NCBI GenBank assembly: GCA_964514305.1
Contig: CAZEQD010000043.1
Span: 1-17,213, forward strand
Length of the DNA: 17,213 nt
Reading direction: 5' to 3'
Source: CAZEQD01 sp964514305
Lineage (GTDB): Bacteria > Acidobacteriota > Aminicenantia > Aminicenantales > Aminicenantaceae
Shown: piece after piece, positions 1 through 8,063 of the stretch
Layout of the letters: the number at the start of each line of letters is the position of its first letter
Position numbering within the stretch: position 1 is the stretch's first letter
Translations under genes and position numbers: made by a program
Notes under the pieces: model-generated
What the model saw: only the letters and a program-made list of their open reading frames with translations
Told to the model about the DNA's origin: nothing
The model's database searches: none

Positions 1-1094
1 TGAGCTGGGTTATAGCCGTGAAGATCGAGCCAGTAGACAGGAGGAGCTCCGAGGATGTTTTCTTCAGATACTTCGGCCTCAGATGTTTTTAAATTTTTGA
101 TTTTATCCACAGCAGCCTTAATTTCAGCCAGCTTTTCCTTTTCGGATCCTGATATTTGGCCATCAATAGAAAAGATGTAATGTAACTGTTCCAAAATCAC
201 ATCTTCGAGGGGGCGGGTAGCCCCGGCCATGATGATGAAGCCGGTTATTTTCGAATCGAGGGCTGCGATTCTGGGAATGAGCATCCCACCCAGACTGTGC
301 CCGAGAACGAAAATCTGGTGGACATCGATTCTCTCAGTATTTCGGAGCATCTGGCAGGCGGCCAGAGCATCATCTATGGTCTCTTCCTTAACAGTTAATT
401 GTTTTTTATCAGAAATCAATTTTTTACCATAAGCTTTAGTCCTTTTTTCATAGCGGAGAACAGCAATACCTTTTGAGGCCAATCCCCAGGCCAAATCGCG
501 GAATGGTTTATTTGGCCCAATGCTTTCATCTCTGTCTAAGGGACCTGAGCCATGGACAAGAACAACGGCTTGAAAGGGGCCATCGCCCTCTGGCAGGGTT
601 AATGTGCCAGGGAGTATGTATTCACCGCTTCCTACTTTAACTTCTTTTTCTTGGAATAGGGATGGATTAACGTAGCTTGGAGGGCTATATTTAAGACTGC
701 TTTGAGTTGGAACAAACCACAGCCCTGCGATTTGTTTGTTTTTATCAAAGACTACTTTAATATCTAACAAAGTTTTTTCAAACTGACAGGTGATGAAGAC
801 TATATCATATTTCCCTGAGATTTGTTTCCTGACGGTCGTTTGTTTTTTGAATGCTCCAGCCTGGGTTGTGAGCGACTGCCAGGCTTTTTTTAGCTGCTCT
901 GAGGACATAGCCTTGCTCATAACATCATCAAAAAGTTTGACAGCTTTGGTGAATTCACCTTGTTCCAGCAGTAAGACGAATTCTTTGGCTTTGGCTACAA
1001 GGTTATCAGGCTCAGTGGTGGTTGGCTGAAGAGAAGAAAAGAGTAATGAATGGACAAATAACAAGGCTATTACTGACCAGGCAAAATTTCTCAT
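1..1094 (-). CDS. Secreted alpha/beta hydrolase with N-terminal DUF3887-like domain (3' end outside window)
   Basis: This gene is cut by the left edge; 364 codons from its ATG are present and no stop is seen. The first ~21 residues (MRNFAWSVIALLFVHSLLFS) look like a Sec signal peptide without a lipobox cysteine, so the product is probably exported to the periplasm or beyond. Residues ~30-130 form a small alpha+beta region resembling the DUF3887 domain that precedes some esterases. The hydrolase fold follows: an oxyanion-type HGSGP motif at 181-185 and the nucleophile elbow GHSLGG at 265-270, with Ser267 as the likely nucleophile. The catalytic Asp and His would lie beyond the edge. The start is supported by a GAGGTG ribosome site at 1099-1104, four bases upstream. 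Likely an esterase or acyl hydrolase; the substrate cannot be read. It is divergent from the membrane kinase-like gene. Confidence 0.85.
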   Translation of the reverse strand, partial: MRNFAWSVIALLFVHSLLFSSLQPTTTEPDNLVAKAKEFVLLLEQGEFTKAVKLFDDVMSKAMSSEQLKKAWQSLTTQAGAFKKQTTVRKQISGKYDIVFITCQFEKTLLDIKVVFDKNKQIAGLWFVPTQSSLKYSPPSYVNPSLFQEKEVKVGSGEYILPGTLTLPEGDGPFQAVVLVHGSGPLDRDESIGPNKPFRDLAWGLASKGIAVLRYEKRTKAYGKKLISDKKQLTVKEETIDDALAACQMLRNTERIDVHQIFVLGHSLGGMLIPRIAALDSKITGFIIMAGATRPLEDVILEQLHYIFSIDGQISGSEKEKLAEIKAAVDKIKNLKTSEAEVSEENILGAPPVYWLDLHGYNPA

Positions 1095-1298
1095 AAAACA
1101 CCTCATTTTAACTAATTTTACTCTTATTTGTTAAATACTGAAAGACAAGGACGTTTATTCAATCCTGGCCAGGCATACCCTCAAAATTCCTCTGGCATAT
1201 TTATTATCCTTTGGCTGAAGTAAAATATTGGATAAGAAAGAATTAATCAACCCCTTTGAGTGCTAAATGTGTTAAAATAGCTGGCTAAGGAAAATTGG
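1095..1298. promoter_or_regulatory. Divergent intergenic region with weak promoter-like sequence
   Basis: This AT-rich spacer separates two divergent genes and should hold both promoters. For the plus-strand gene an extended -10-like element (TG-T-TAAAAT) lies at 1270-1278, which would give a leader of only ~14 bases before the ATG at 1299. No good -35 is seen at the right distance. The ribosome site AAGGA is at 1287-1291, seven bases before the ATG. A perfect 10-bp palindrome CCTGGCCAGG at 1164-1173 could be an operator but may be chance. No convincing -35/-10 pair was found for the minus-strand hydrolase. Confidence 0.25.
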
Positions 1299-3824
1299 AT
1301 GGCAGTTGACTATTCGATTGAAACCATAAGGTATTTGGAGAAGCTTTTCTACCATCAGAAAGTTTACCGCCCCTTACGCATTCAGCGCTACGACCCGGGG
1401 TCAGAGCTCACTTTAAATATAACCGGCGTCCTCCCGGCGGCGCTGGCTGAAGTGAAGCTGAGGGTGGAGAAATTTGTAGGAGGAGGTTACGCTGGTCAGG
1501 TTTATCAAGTTAAAGTTTTAAGTATAAAAGCCGCAGGAGAACCAATTTCAGGCCTCCAAGAGGGAAAATTCTATGCCATGAAAATCCTTGTCCCTCCCAC
1601 AGGATTAGCTCGCTGGTACCGCAATCTGATTTACTTCCTGGCTTTTCAAGGCCCCTTTTCCCTTCAGGTCAATCCTGCTGCTCTACGGGCTGCTTCTCTA
1701 TGGCAGAAGCTTATCCGACGCGGGGCTGGGCTTTATTTGGGCTCTGAGGAGGCTGTAGTCGATATTTTAGCCACTTTTGTAGACCCTGTCATCGGCAGCT
1801 GCGGAGAAATCAGCGAATGGATAGAAGGGCGAGTCTGGCGCTTTGAAGTAGATGATAATTTGGATACCCGCTTGAAATGGGAGGTTGGGCAAACGGGAGA
1901 AGGTATAGGCTCTCCCGAATATCGAGCAAAACGGGCCTTCATGGCCAGGCTGGTTAAGCTGATGCATGAAATGGGAGCGGTAGAACTGGCCCGTCAATAT
2001 GAGTGGTGGACTTTCAAAAGCCAGCCTAATGTCCTTAAAAGGTTAGATAGCGATCCTTATCCCGATAAAGGATTGGTAGCCGTTGATTTTAGGGCAGGAC
2101 TTGCTCTTTTACCTTTCCTGCCTATGTGTCCAGCTGATTTCAAACTTATTGTCCAGGGAATCACTCGAGGCAGCTTGGTTCAGTTCGATAGAGGAGATAT
2201 AGGCAAACTTCAAAACTTTATCCAAAAGAATTCTCAAGCTTTCGGCGGGATGGAGGAAGCTATAGAGGAACTTCGCCAGAGCGAAGAGTCTTACCGTTCT
2301 TCCTTACCAGATATTACCCATCATCACCTCAAATTACTTTACAGCCGGAAACTGTGGTCTTCAATAATGACGGCTAATATTAGAAGCTGGAAAATCCGCA
2401 ATATTGTAGATAAAGATACATTGGAGAAGTTATCTCGGAAAAAGATTCTTACATTAATCTTTTGGTGGCTTGGGATTATTCCTTTTCTGGGAAGTTGGCT
2501 GCGAAAAATCTGGGGGCAAGCCGATTATCGGCTCCACTATAAAAGTTTGCTGACCAGCCTAGATTATTTTCTGAGGGCTGGCCGAGCCCGTATGGCTGAG
2601 TCTCTTATCCGCTGGCACCGTGCTGGACGAGTTGAAGCCGATCGGGCCCAGAAGCTGGCCGGCCGCCTACCTCCATTTTTGCTCCATTGGCCACTTTCCC
2701 TTCTGCCAGCTAAATTACACAGGTTTTTGACAGACCGTCGCTTCTTTATCCAATCCTTATCCAATATTTTTGTCCGTCCTTTCCGGCTTTATTTCAAAGC
2801 AGAAGTTCGGGAAAAGTGGCTGCTGGATGTTGTGGCTCAGGGGGAAAGAGATGGTATGTTGACTGAAAAGGAAGCAGCTCATATTGCTTCCCAGATAAAA
2901 GAACCTTTTATCCAGAAATACTTGAAGAGCCTGGCTGTTCATATCTGTACTTTGCCTGTAACCCAGATTGTTTCAGTCCTGGTAGCTTTTATCTATATCC
3001 GCCTCCACCCTCAGCTTTCTTGGGCAGAAGCTTCACTTCATGCTGGGCTTATTCTTGGATTTTTTCAGATTACCCCTCTTTCTCCTGGTTCTCTGGTGCG
3101 GGGGCTGTATGTTACCTATCTTGTTTTAAAAGAGCGCAATTTAAAAGACTACAATATTGCCTTTTATCTGAGTTATTTTAAATACATCGGCTATTTGGCT
3201 TTTCCCATCCAGATGGCCTACCGTTATCCAGAACTGGCCAGTTTTATGGCCGGACACTGGGCTACGGGAGCGGCCCACATTGTGCCTGTTTTTGGAGAGA
3301 GAGGAGCCCTCCTAGAGCATGTGGTCTTTGATATTTTTTACAACTATCCCCTCACCCTGCGGCGCCGCCTCCGTCAGCGGCGGCAGCTGCGCACCGGCCT
3401 AAAACCTAGATATTGGCATATCCTCTTTTGCTTCCTGGGAGGCCTTCTCTTTTTGGGTTTAATAGACATCATTTATTTTTATTTGACAGGGATGGCGCCT
3501 CAATTTAGCAATATCTGGTGGCTGGCTATCTGGTCAGGAGTGTTGGCAGGAGGGGCTGCTTCTGCTTGGGCCGGTGGAGCCTTGTTGTCAAGAAGGGTAG
3601 TAGCAGGAATTTCCAGTGGAGCTCTTATCGGCTTTTTTTACCCAATTTTAAATGAAGCCTTGGCCAGCTTGCTTATAAAAAAGGGAGGAGATATCTTTTT
3701 TAATATTCAACTAAATGGTACTATCTGGCTTACTTCCCTCTGGAGAGCCTTTATCTTTTCCCTGGCAGCCTTAATTGGGGTATTTATGGTGGAAACCAGG
3801 CCTCTTAAAAAAGGGAGACAATAA
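1299..3824 (+). CDS. Kinase-like (possibly pseudokinase) domain fused to a polytopic membrane protein, unknown function
   Basis: I do not recognise this 841-residue protein as a named family. The N-terminal third has the landmarks of a protein-kinase/APH-like fold: a glycine-rich loop (VGGGYAGQVYQV, 60-71), a VAIK-like lysine (FYAMKIL, Lys95), a hinge-like EWIEG at 173-177, a catalytic-loop-like segment after HEMG (223-226) ending in QPN (Asn244), and a DFG-like DF at 263-264. The aspartate expected five residues before the Asn is Phe239, so the domain may be a pseudokinase or use altered chemistry. A hydrophobic segment lies at ~384-400. Two weakly similar ~33-residue units follow (436-468 and 512-545), then roughly seven further membrane segments between ~546 and 830, with a basic loop at 687-704. 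The ATG has AAGGA seven bases upstream. It stands alone on the plus strand; its stop is two bases from the convergent manC stop. The kinase fold is inferred from motifs only. Confidence 0.85.
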   Translation: MAVDYSIETIRYLEKLFYHQKVYRPLRIQRYDPGSELTLNITGVLPAALAEVKLRVEKFVGGGYAGQVYQVKVLSIKAAGEPISGLQEGKFYAMKILVPPTGLARWYRNLIYFLAFQGPFSLQVNPAALRAASLWQKLIRRGAGLYLGSEEAVVDILATFVDPVIGSCGEISEWIEGRVWRFEVDDNLDTRLKWEVGQTGEGIGSPEYRAKRAFMARLVKLMHEMGAVELARQYEWWTFKSQPNVLKRLDSDPYPDKGLVAVDFRAGLALLPFLPMCPADFKLIVQGITRGSLVQFDRGDIGKLQNFIQKNSQAFGGMEEAIEELRQSEESYRSSLPDITHHHLKLLYSRKLWSSIMTANIRSWKIRNIVDKDTLEKLSRKKILTLIFWWLGIIPFLGSWLRKIWGQADYRLHYKSLLTSLDYFLRAGRARMAESLIRWHRAGRVEADRAQKLAGRLPPFLLHWPLSLLPAKLHRFLTDRRFFIQSLSNIFVRPFRLYFKAEVREKWLLDVVAQGERDGMLTEKEAAHIASQIKEPFIQKYLKSLAVHICTLPVTQIVSVLVAFIYIRLHPQLSWAEASLHAGLILGFFQITPLSPGSLVRGLYVTYLVLKERNLKDYNIAFYLSYFKYIGYLAFPIQMAYRYPELASFMAGHWATGAAHIVPVFGERGALLEHVVFDIFYNYPLTLRRRLRQRRQLRTGLKPRYWHILFCFLGGLLFLGLIDIIYFYLTGMAPQFSNIWWLAIWSGVLAGGAASAWAGGALLSRRVVAGISSGALIGFFYPILNEALASLLIKKGGDIFFNIQLNGTIWLTSLWRAFIFSLAALIGVFMVETRPLKKGRQ

Positions 3825-3826
3825 AG

Positions 3827-4903
3827 TTATAGTAATTCAATTTTGCCTTTTTTTTTGAGCTTCTCGACTACTTCTCGCACCTTCTGATCATGATCTTTGT
3901 GGCAGATAAGAAGAGCATCTTCTGTGTCAACCACAATCAAATCTTTGACGCCGATGAGAGCTGTTAATTTATGGGGGCTATGGAGGAGGCAGCCTTCGGT
4001 ATCGAGAATAATATTCTCTCCTCTTAGGGCATTCTTTTTTTCTTGCTGAGGCCAGATATCGGCTAAAGAGGACCAGGCCCCTACATCTGACCAACCGAAA
4101 TTACCTTCAGCCATTAGGATCCCTTTAGCTTTTTCCATCAGAGCATAGTCAATCGAGAGAGAAGGTAGGGCCGAAAAAATGGAGACTATTTGTTCTCTAT
4201 TTTTTTCTCTTAAAGCTTCGACCAACCTGGACCAATATTTAAAAAGGTCTGGAGCATAATTTTTTATTTTTTGAACAAAAACTGAAGCTTGCCAGATAAA
4301 TATGCCTGAGTTCCAGAAATAATTTCCTTTTTTTAAAAAAATTCTGGCCTGGCTTAGTTTTGGTTTTTCTTTAAACTGTTCTACCTCATAGAATTTTTCC
4401 TCTAGGATTAAGAGCAGCTTTTCTTTAGAGAAATGGATATAGCCATAACCGGTGGCTGGAAATGAAGGGGGGATACCAAAAGTAATTAGCTTTTTTGACT
4501 GAGCAGCAGCCTTGAAGGCAGCTTTGAGCTTTTTTCGGAAGAGGGAAGCGTCCTTTATAAGGTGATCAGCAGGAAGAGCGGCTATGACTGCTTCAGGGTT
4601 TTGGAGAAAGATTGAAGCTGTGGCCAACATAAGAGAAGGCCCAGTGTTTTTTCCTTGAGGTTCAACAATAAAATTCTCTTCGGGAAGTTGAGGCAGATAT
4701 TTCCTCAGGGATTTAGTCAGTTCAGGATTGGCTATGGTATAGATCTTAGGATAGGGAACTAGAGGAAGGATCCGGTCTACTGTTTCTTCGATCATTGTCT
4801 TGTCGCTTATTATGGGCAAGAACTGCTTTGGTTTTTTCTGGCGGCTTAAGGGCCAAAATCTAGTACCAGAGCCGCCGGTCATGATTACTCCTCTCTGATC
4901 CAT
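3827..4903 (-). CDS. manC: Mannose-1-phosphate guanylyltransferase
   Basis: The enzyme joins mannose-1-phosphate and GTP to make GDP-mannose in the cytosol, a donor for LPS, capsule or glycoprotein sugars. The 358 residues match the single-domain form, without the fused C-terminal phosphomannose isomerase domain. Visible motifs in order: nucleotide loop GGSGTRFWPLSR (10-21) followed by KPKQFL (24-29), EPQGKNTGP (82-90), LPADH (110-114), TGYGYI (151-156), FKEKP (177-181), YFWNSGIF (195-202), SIDYALMEK (250-258) and GWSDVGAW (270-277). The ATG follows an AGAGGG ribosome site by four bases. It lies 100 bp downstream of the phosphomannomutase gene that supplies its substrate. No isomerase making mannose-6-phosphate is in the window. 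The gene name is a family-level choice; manC and algA-type names are used interchangeably. Confidence 0.95.
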   Translation of the reverse strand: MDQRGVIMTGGSGTRFWPLSRQKKPKQFLPIISDKTMIEETVDRILPLVPYPKIYTIANPELTKSLRKYLPQLPEENFIVEPQGKNTGPSLMLATASIFLQNPEAVIAALPADHLIKDASLFRKKLKAAFKAAAQSKKLITFGIPPSFPATGYGYIHFSKEKLLLILEEKFYEVEQFKEKPKLSQARIFLKKGNYFWNSGIFIWQASVFVQKIKNYAPDLFKYWSRLVEALREKNREQIVSIFSALPSLSIDYALMEKAKGILMAEGNFGWSDVGAWSSLADIWPQQEKKNALRGENIILDTEGCLLHSPHKLTALIGVKDLIVVDTEDALLICHKDHDQKVREVVEKLKKKGKIELL

Positions 4904-5003
4904 TTTTCCCTCTTTTTAAATCAAGAAACCCAATAAATTTATTTCAAAATAAACCTAACTTCTTTTTAGCTATAACTGCGGTTAACAAATCGGCTTTCGC
5001 CCC

Positions 5004-6374
5004 TTAATCATTAGATAATTTTTTGATAGCTTCTTCAACAATTTGCTCGACTTCTTTTCGAATAGCCGCTAGATCTTGTTCAGTATCGGCTTCAAATCGC
5101 AACACCAAGACTTCTTGGGTGTTGGAAGCCCTAACTAAAGCCCATCCCTTGGGGAATTGAGCTCTGACGCCATCAATGTCAACTATAGGATATTTCCTGG
5201 CCAGTTCTTTTTTAACCAGATCGACAATTTTAAATTTTACTTGGTCAGAAGCATAAATTCTGATTTCAGGGGTATAGTAAGTGCGGGGTAAATCAGCTAA
5301 CATCTGAGATAGCGGTTGATCAGAACGGGCCAGTATTTCCGCCAATCGAGCCGAAGAATAGATACCGTCATCAAAGCCAAAATACCTATCAGCAAAGAAG
5401 AGATGACCGCTCATTTCTCCAGCTAAAAGAGCTTTTTCTTCTTTAATTTTCTTTTTTATCAAGGAATGGCCAGTTTTCCACATGATTGGCCGTCCACCCA
5501 GCTTCTCAATCTCCTCATAGAGGAGCTTAGAAGCCTTCACTTCTGAGATAATCGGAGCTCCAGGGTGAGAGGGGAGAATATCTCTGGCGAAAATAATCAT
5601 TAACTGGTCGCCCCAGATAATATGACCCTTATCGTCGACCACGCCCAAACGGTCACCGTCTCCATCATAGGCTATCCCCAGATCTGCTTTAGATTCAGCC
5701 ACTTGGTGAATTAAATCTTGAAGAGCTTCCGGTAAAGTAGGATCAGGGTGATGATGAGGAAAATGACCGTCCATTTCGCAATAAAGCTCTATGACCTCAC
5801 AGCCTAATTCTTTAAAAATGGGACAGGCAATAACACCGGCTGTGCCATTACCGGCATCTATTACCACTTTTAGTTTTTTTTTGAGTCGGATGTTTTTGAC
5901 CACATAGTCATTGTATTCAGGTACAATATTATAGGAGCTGGTCATCTGGCTTGGTTGGTGGATAAAATCACCTTGTTTGATAATAGTATAGATGTCCTGG
6001 ATGGCTTGTCCATAGAGCGTTTCTTGGCCAATCATGATCTTAAAGCCATTGTACTGGGGAGGATTATGAGAACCGGTAATCATTACACCCGCTTCTCTGT
6101 CCTGGCTATAAATGGCAAAATAGAGAAGAGGAGTGGGTATTATTCCTAAATCAATCACTCGACAACCAGTAGCAAGGAGCCCATCGGTCATAGCTTTAGC
6201 TAAAAGAGGGGAACTTAGGCGACAATCGCGACCAAGGACTACTTCCTCTTTCTGGCGTTGACGGAAATAAGTGCCAATACCCTGCCCAAGAAGTTTAACT
6301 GATTCAGAGTTCAAATCCTGGTCGACGACACCTCTTATATCATATTGCCTGAAGATTTCAGGTTTTATTTCCAA
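5004..6374 (-). CDS. Phosphomannomutase/phosphoglucomutase (alpha-D-phosphohexomutase family)
   Basis: This cytosolic enzyme interconverts hexose-6-phosphate and hexose-1-phosphate. With manC downstream, mannose-6-P to mannose-1-P is the likely main job; glucose is a likely second substrate. The 456 residues have the four-domain AlgC/PMM-PGM layout: N-terminal RQYDIRG (9-15), phosphoserine loop TGSHNP (100-105, Ser102 catalytic), metal loop DGDGDR (237-242), sugar loop GEMSGH (319-324) and the C-terminal phosphate-binding RASNTQEVLVLRFEA (415-429). The last loop has Gln-Glu where many relatives have x-Pro. The start is a TTG, fixed by a strong GGAGGT ribosome site six bases upstream and by the family N-terminus. 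A 136-bp gap separates it from kdsC, so it may have its own promoter. The gene could be called algC, manB or pmm; I leave the symbol blank. Confidence 0.95.
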   Translation of the reverse strand: MEIKPEIFRQYDIRGVVDQDLNSESVKLLGQGIGTYFRQRQKEEVVLGRDCRLSSPLLAKAMTDGLLATGCRVIDLGIIPTPLLYFAIYSQDREAGVMITGSHNPPQYNGFKIMIGQETLYGQAIQDIYTIIKQGDFIHQPSQMTSSYNIVPEYNDYVVKNIRLKKKLKVVIDAGNGTAGVIACPIFKELGCEVIELYCEMDGHFPHHHPDPTLPEALQDLIHQVAESKADLGIAYDGDGDRLGVVDDKGHIIWGDQLMIIFARDILPSHPGAPIISEVKASKLLYEEIEKLGGRPIMWKTGHSLIKKKIKEEKALLAGEMSGHLFFADRYFGFDDGIYSSARLAEILARSDQPLSQMLADLPRTYYTPEIRIYASDQVKFKIVDLVKKELARKYPIVDIDGVRAQFPKGWALVRASNTQEVLVLRFEADTEQDLAAIRKEVEQIVEEAIKKLSND

Positions 6375-6380
6375 TTTATA

Positions 6381-6386
6381 ACCTCC
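6381..6386 (-). promoter_or_regulatory. Strong Shine-Dalgarno site for a TTG start
   Basis: On the minus strand GGAGGT lies six bases upstream of TTG at 6374-6372. It decides the start of the phosphohexomutase, which has no usable ATG near the conserved N-terminal RQYDIRG. Confidence 0.75.
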
Positions 6387-6510
6387 ATAGATAATCTTGA
6401 CTTAAGAGAGACTTTAAATGAAAGAAGCTTCCTTTTGACTTCAATTTGTATGGCCTGTGATATCCTTCCATATTTATCTAAATGGCCACCTCTTTAAATC
6501 CCCTTGAGTT

Positions 6511-7077
6511 TCAACCTTTTTCTGTCAGGATTTTTCCTATATCTTCAAAACTAGTCAATTCTTTGAATCTTTCTTCTACTATTTTCCATTTATGTTGGGC
6601 AGCCAGAATAAACTCTATGAATTCTCGCACAGCTCCATCCCCTCCTGCTGTTTTACAAATGTAATGACTGTGTTTTTTTACTTCTGGATGGGCATCAGCC
6701 ACAGCTCCTGCTAAACCCACTTCTTTCAAGACGTTAAGGTCGCCTAAGTCATCGCCAATATAAGCAACCTCTTCCAGGCTGAGATGGTGTTTGTTTATGA
6801 TCTCTAATAAAACGCTTTTTTTATCCAGAATCCCCTGATAAACTTCTAATATTTTAAGTTTTGAGGCTCTTTTTTCTAATGATTTGGAGACTTTGCCGGT
6901 GATGATACCTGTTTTAAGTCCAGCTAAATGAGCCATCAGGATTCCTGTACCGTCCCTGACATTATATGTTTTGAGCTCTTCTCCATCGGGGAGGATTAAC
7001 AGCCGGCCATCAGTTAAAGTCCCGTCTACATCCATCAAGATCATTTTTATTTTCTGGGCTCGTTGGTGGTTATTCAT
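6511..7077 (-). CDS. kdsC: 3-deoxy-D-manno-octulosonate-8-phosphate phosphatase (HAD family)
   Basis: KdsC removes the 8-phosphate from Kdo-8-P to give free Kdo, third step of the CMP-Kdo path. With the start used here it is 188 residues, a normal size for the family. It shows the capless HAD motifs: nucleophile DVDGTLTDG starting at Asp16 (general acid Asp18), motif II in GIITGK, and motif IV YIGDDLGDLNVL. The ATG at 7077 forms a TGATG junction with the kdsD stop, which favours translational coupling. An ATG at 7098 (seven residues longer) is also open but lacks a ribosome site and would overlap kdsD by 22 bp. The last ~20 residues after the conserved region (from about WKIVEERF) look like a lineage-specific tail. 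It is the last gene of the tightly packed operon. Confidence 0.93.
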   Translation of the reverse strand: MNNHQRAQKIKMILMDVDGTLTDGRLLILPDGEELKTYNVRDGTGILMAHLAGLKTGIITGKVSKSLEKRASKLKILEVYQGILDKKSVLLEIINKHHLSLEEVAYIGDDLGDLNVLKEVGLAGAVADAHPEVKKHSHYICKTAGGDGAVREFIEFILAAQHKWKIVEERFKELTSFEDIGKILTEKG

Positions 7078-8057
7078 CAGAACATTTCTGTTCGCCATAA
7101 GTCGTGGAGGTGGATAATTCCTTCTATTTTTCCCCTCTTACTCTTGACGATAAGTGAAGTTATTTTGTTTTCCTCCATTAAATTTAAGGCCTTAGTGGCC
7201 AAATCTTCCTGACTGATAGTAATGGGATTGGGAGTCATACAGTCTTGGGCTTTCTTATAAAGGAAGCTATCCTTATACTTTTGGACCATTCGTCTTAAGT
7301 CGCCGTCGGTAATAATGCCAATTAGGCGCTGTTGATTATCAGTCACACAGGTCATACCCAATTTTTTGCGGCTCATTTCTTCTAGAACTTGCTTCATCGG
7401 AGTGTTTTGGGAAACACGAGGTATTTGCTGGCCGGTATGCATTAAATTTTTGACTTTAAGCAGCTTTTTACCCGCTTGTCCTTTTGGATGGTAAAAGGCA
7501 AAGTCTTTTTCACCAAAGCCTTTCTTTTTCATTAAAGCAATAGCCAAGGCATCACCCAGAGCTAAAGCCGCGGTTGAGCTGGCGGTGGGGATCAAGCCAT
7601 TGGGGCCAGCTTCTTTTTCCACTCTTGCCTCGAGAACAATATCACTATATTTGGCCAGTCTGGAATTTTTATCTCCAGTGATGCTTATCAGCTTAACTCC
7701 TATCCTTTTGACAAAATCCAGGAGGTCTACAATTTCCCGGGTTTCGCCACTATAAGAGATAGCAATTAAGACATCTTCCTTGAGGATCATACCCAGGTCT
7801 CCGTGGCCTGCTTCGGCTGGATGAATAAAGATAGCCGGAGTTCCGCAACTGGCTAAAGTGGCTGCGATTTTGCGGCCGATTAAACCAGATTTGCCCATGC
7901 CGGTAATAATTACCCTTGAGTTTTGGTTGAAAATGAGGTTAACTGCCTTAACAAAATTCTCGTCTAACCTGGAAGCCAATGATTTAACAGCCTTGGCTTC
8001 CGTGTTTAAAACATGTTTGCCTATTTGGATTAAATCTTCTTTTTTAACAGCCATCAT
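7077..8057 (-). CDS. kdsD: Arabinose-5-phosphate isomerase (SIS domain plus two CBS domains)
   Basis: KdsD converts ribulose-5-phosphate to arabinose-5-phosphate, the first committed step toward Kdo. The 326 residues fit the KpsF/GutQ/KdsD family. The N-terminal SIS domain (~45-180) holds GMGKSGLIGRK (53-63), HPAEAGHGDLG (79-89) and the SYSGET phosphosugar loop (101-106). His85 and His190 correspond by context to the conserved active-site histidines of the E. coli enzyme. Two CBS domains follow (~205-260 and ~272-326). The first two codons are both ATG; AAGG lies four bases before the first and seven before the second, so the second may be the true start. The gene begins six bases after the kdsA stop. 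Location beside kdsA, kdsB and kdsC favours the LPS-Kdo role over the capsule (kpsF) or sugar-alcohol (gutQ) paralogue role. Confidence 0.95.
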   Translation of the reverse strand: MMAVKKEDLIQIGKHVLNTEAKAVKSLASRLDENFVKAVNLIFNQNSRVIITGMGKSGLIGRKIAATLASCGTPAIFIHPAEAGHGDLGMILKEDVLIAISYSGETREIVDLLDFVKRIGVKLISITGDKNSRLAKYSDIVLEARVEKEAGPNGLIPTASSTAALALGDALAIALMKKKGFGEKDFAFYHPKGQAGKKLLKVKNLMHTGQQIPRVSQNTPMKQVLEEMSRKKLGMTCVTDNQQRLIGIITDGDLRRMVQKYKDSFLYKKAQDCMTPNPITISQEDLATKALNLMEENKITSLIVKSKRGKIEGIIHLHDLWRTEMF

Positions 8058-8063
8058 TGAGCC

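Noticed and set aside
229..1029. Open plus-strand frames over the first kilobase.
   Set aside because: They are opposite the alpha/beta hydrolase, which has a signal peptide and a clear nucleophile elbow in the minus frame.
1164..1173. Perfect 10-bp palindrome CCTGGCCAGG in the divergent spacer.
   Set aside because: Too short to call an operator; no second copy and no regulator gene nearby.
3357..3400. GC-rich patch with potential hairpin (CCGCC...GGCGG) inside the 841-residue gene.
   Set aside because: It is explained by a run of Arg codons in the basic loop at residues 688-698 and has no following T-run.
4904..5003. Gap between phosphohexomutase and manC with an AT-rich inverted repeat and a small GGC-GAAA-GCC hairpin.
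   Set aside because: The stems are weak or only three base pairs and no T-run follows, so it is not a supported terminator or riboswitch.
6375..6510. 136-bp gap between kdsC and the phosphohexomutase examined for a terminator or small gene.
   Set aside because: No GC-rich hairpin with T-run, no RNA gene and no convincing promoter pair; only the GGAGGT ribosome site is solid.
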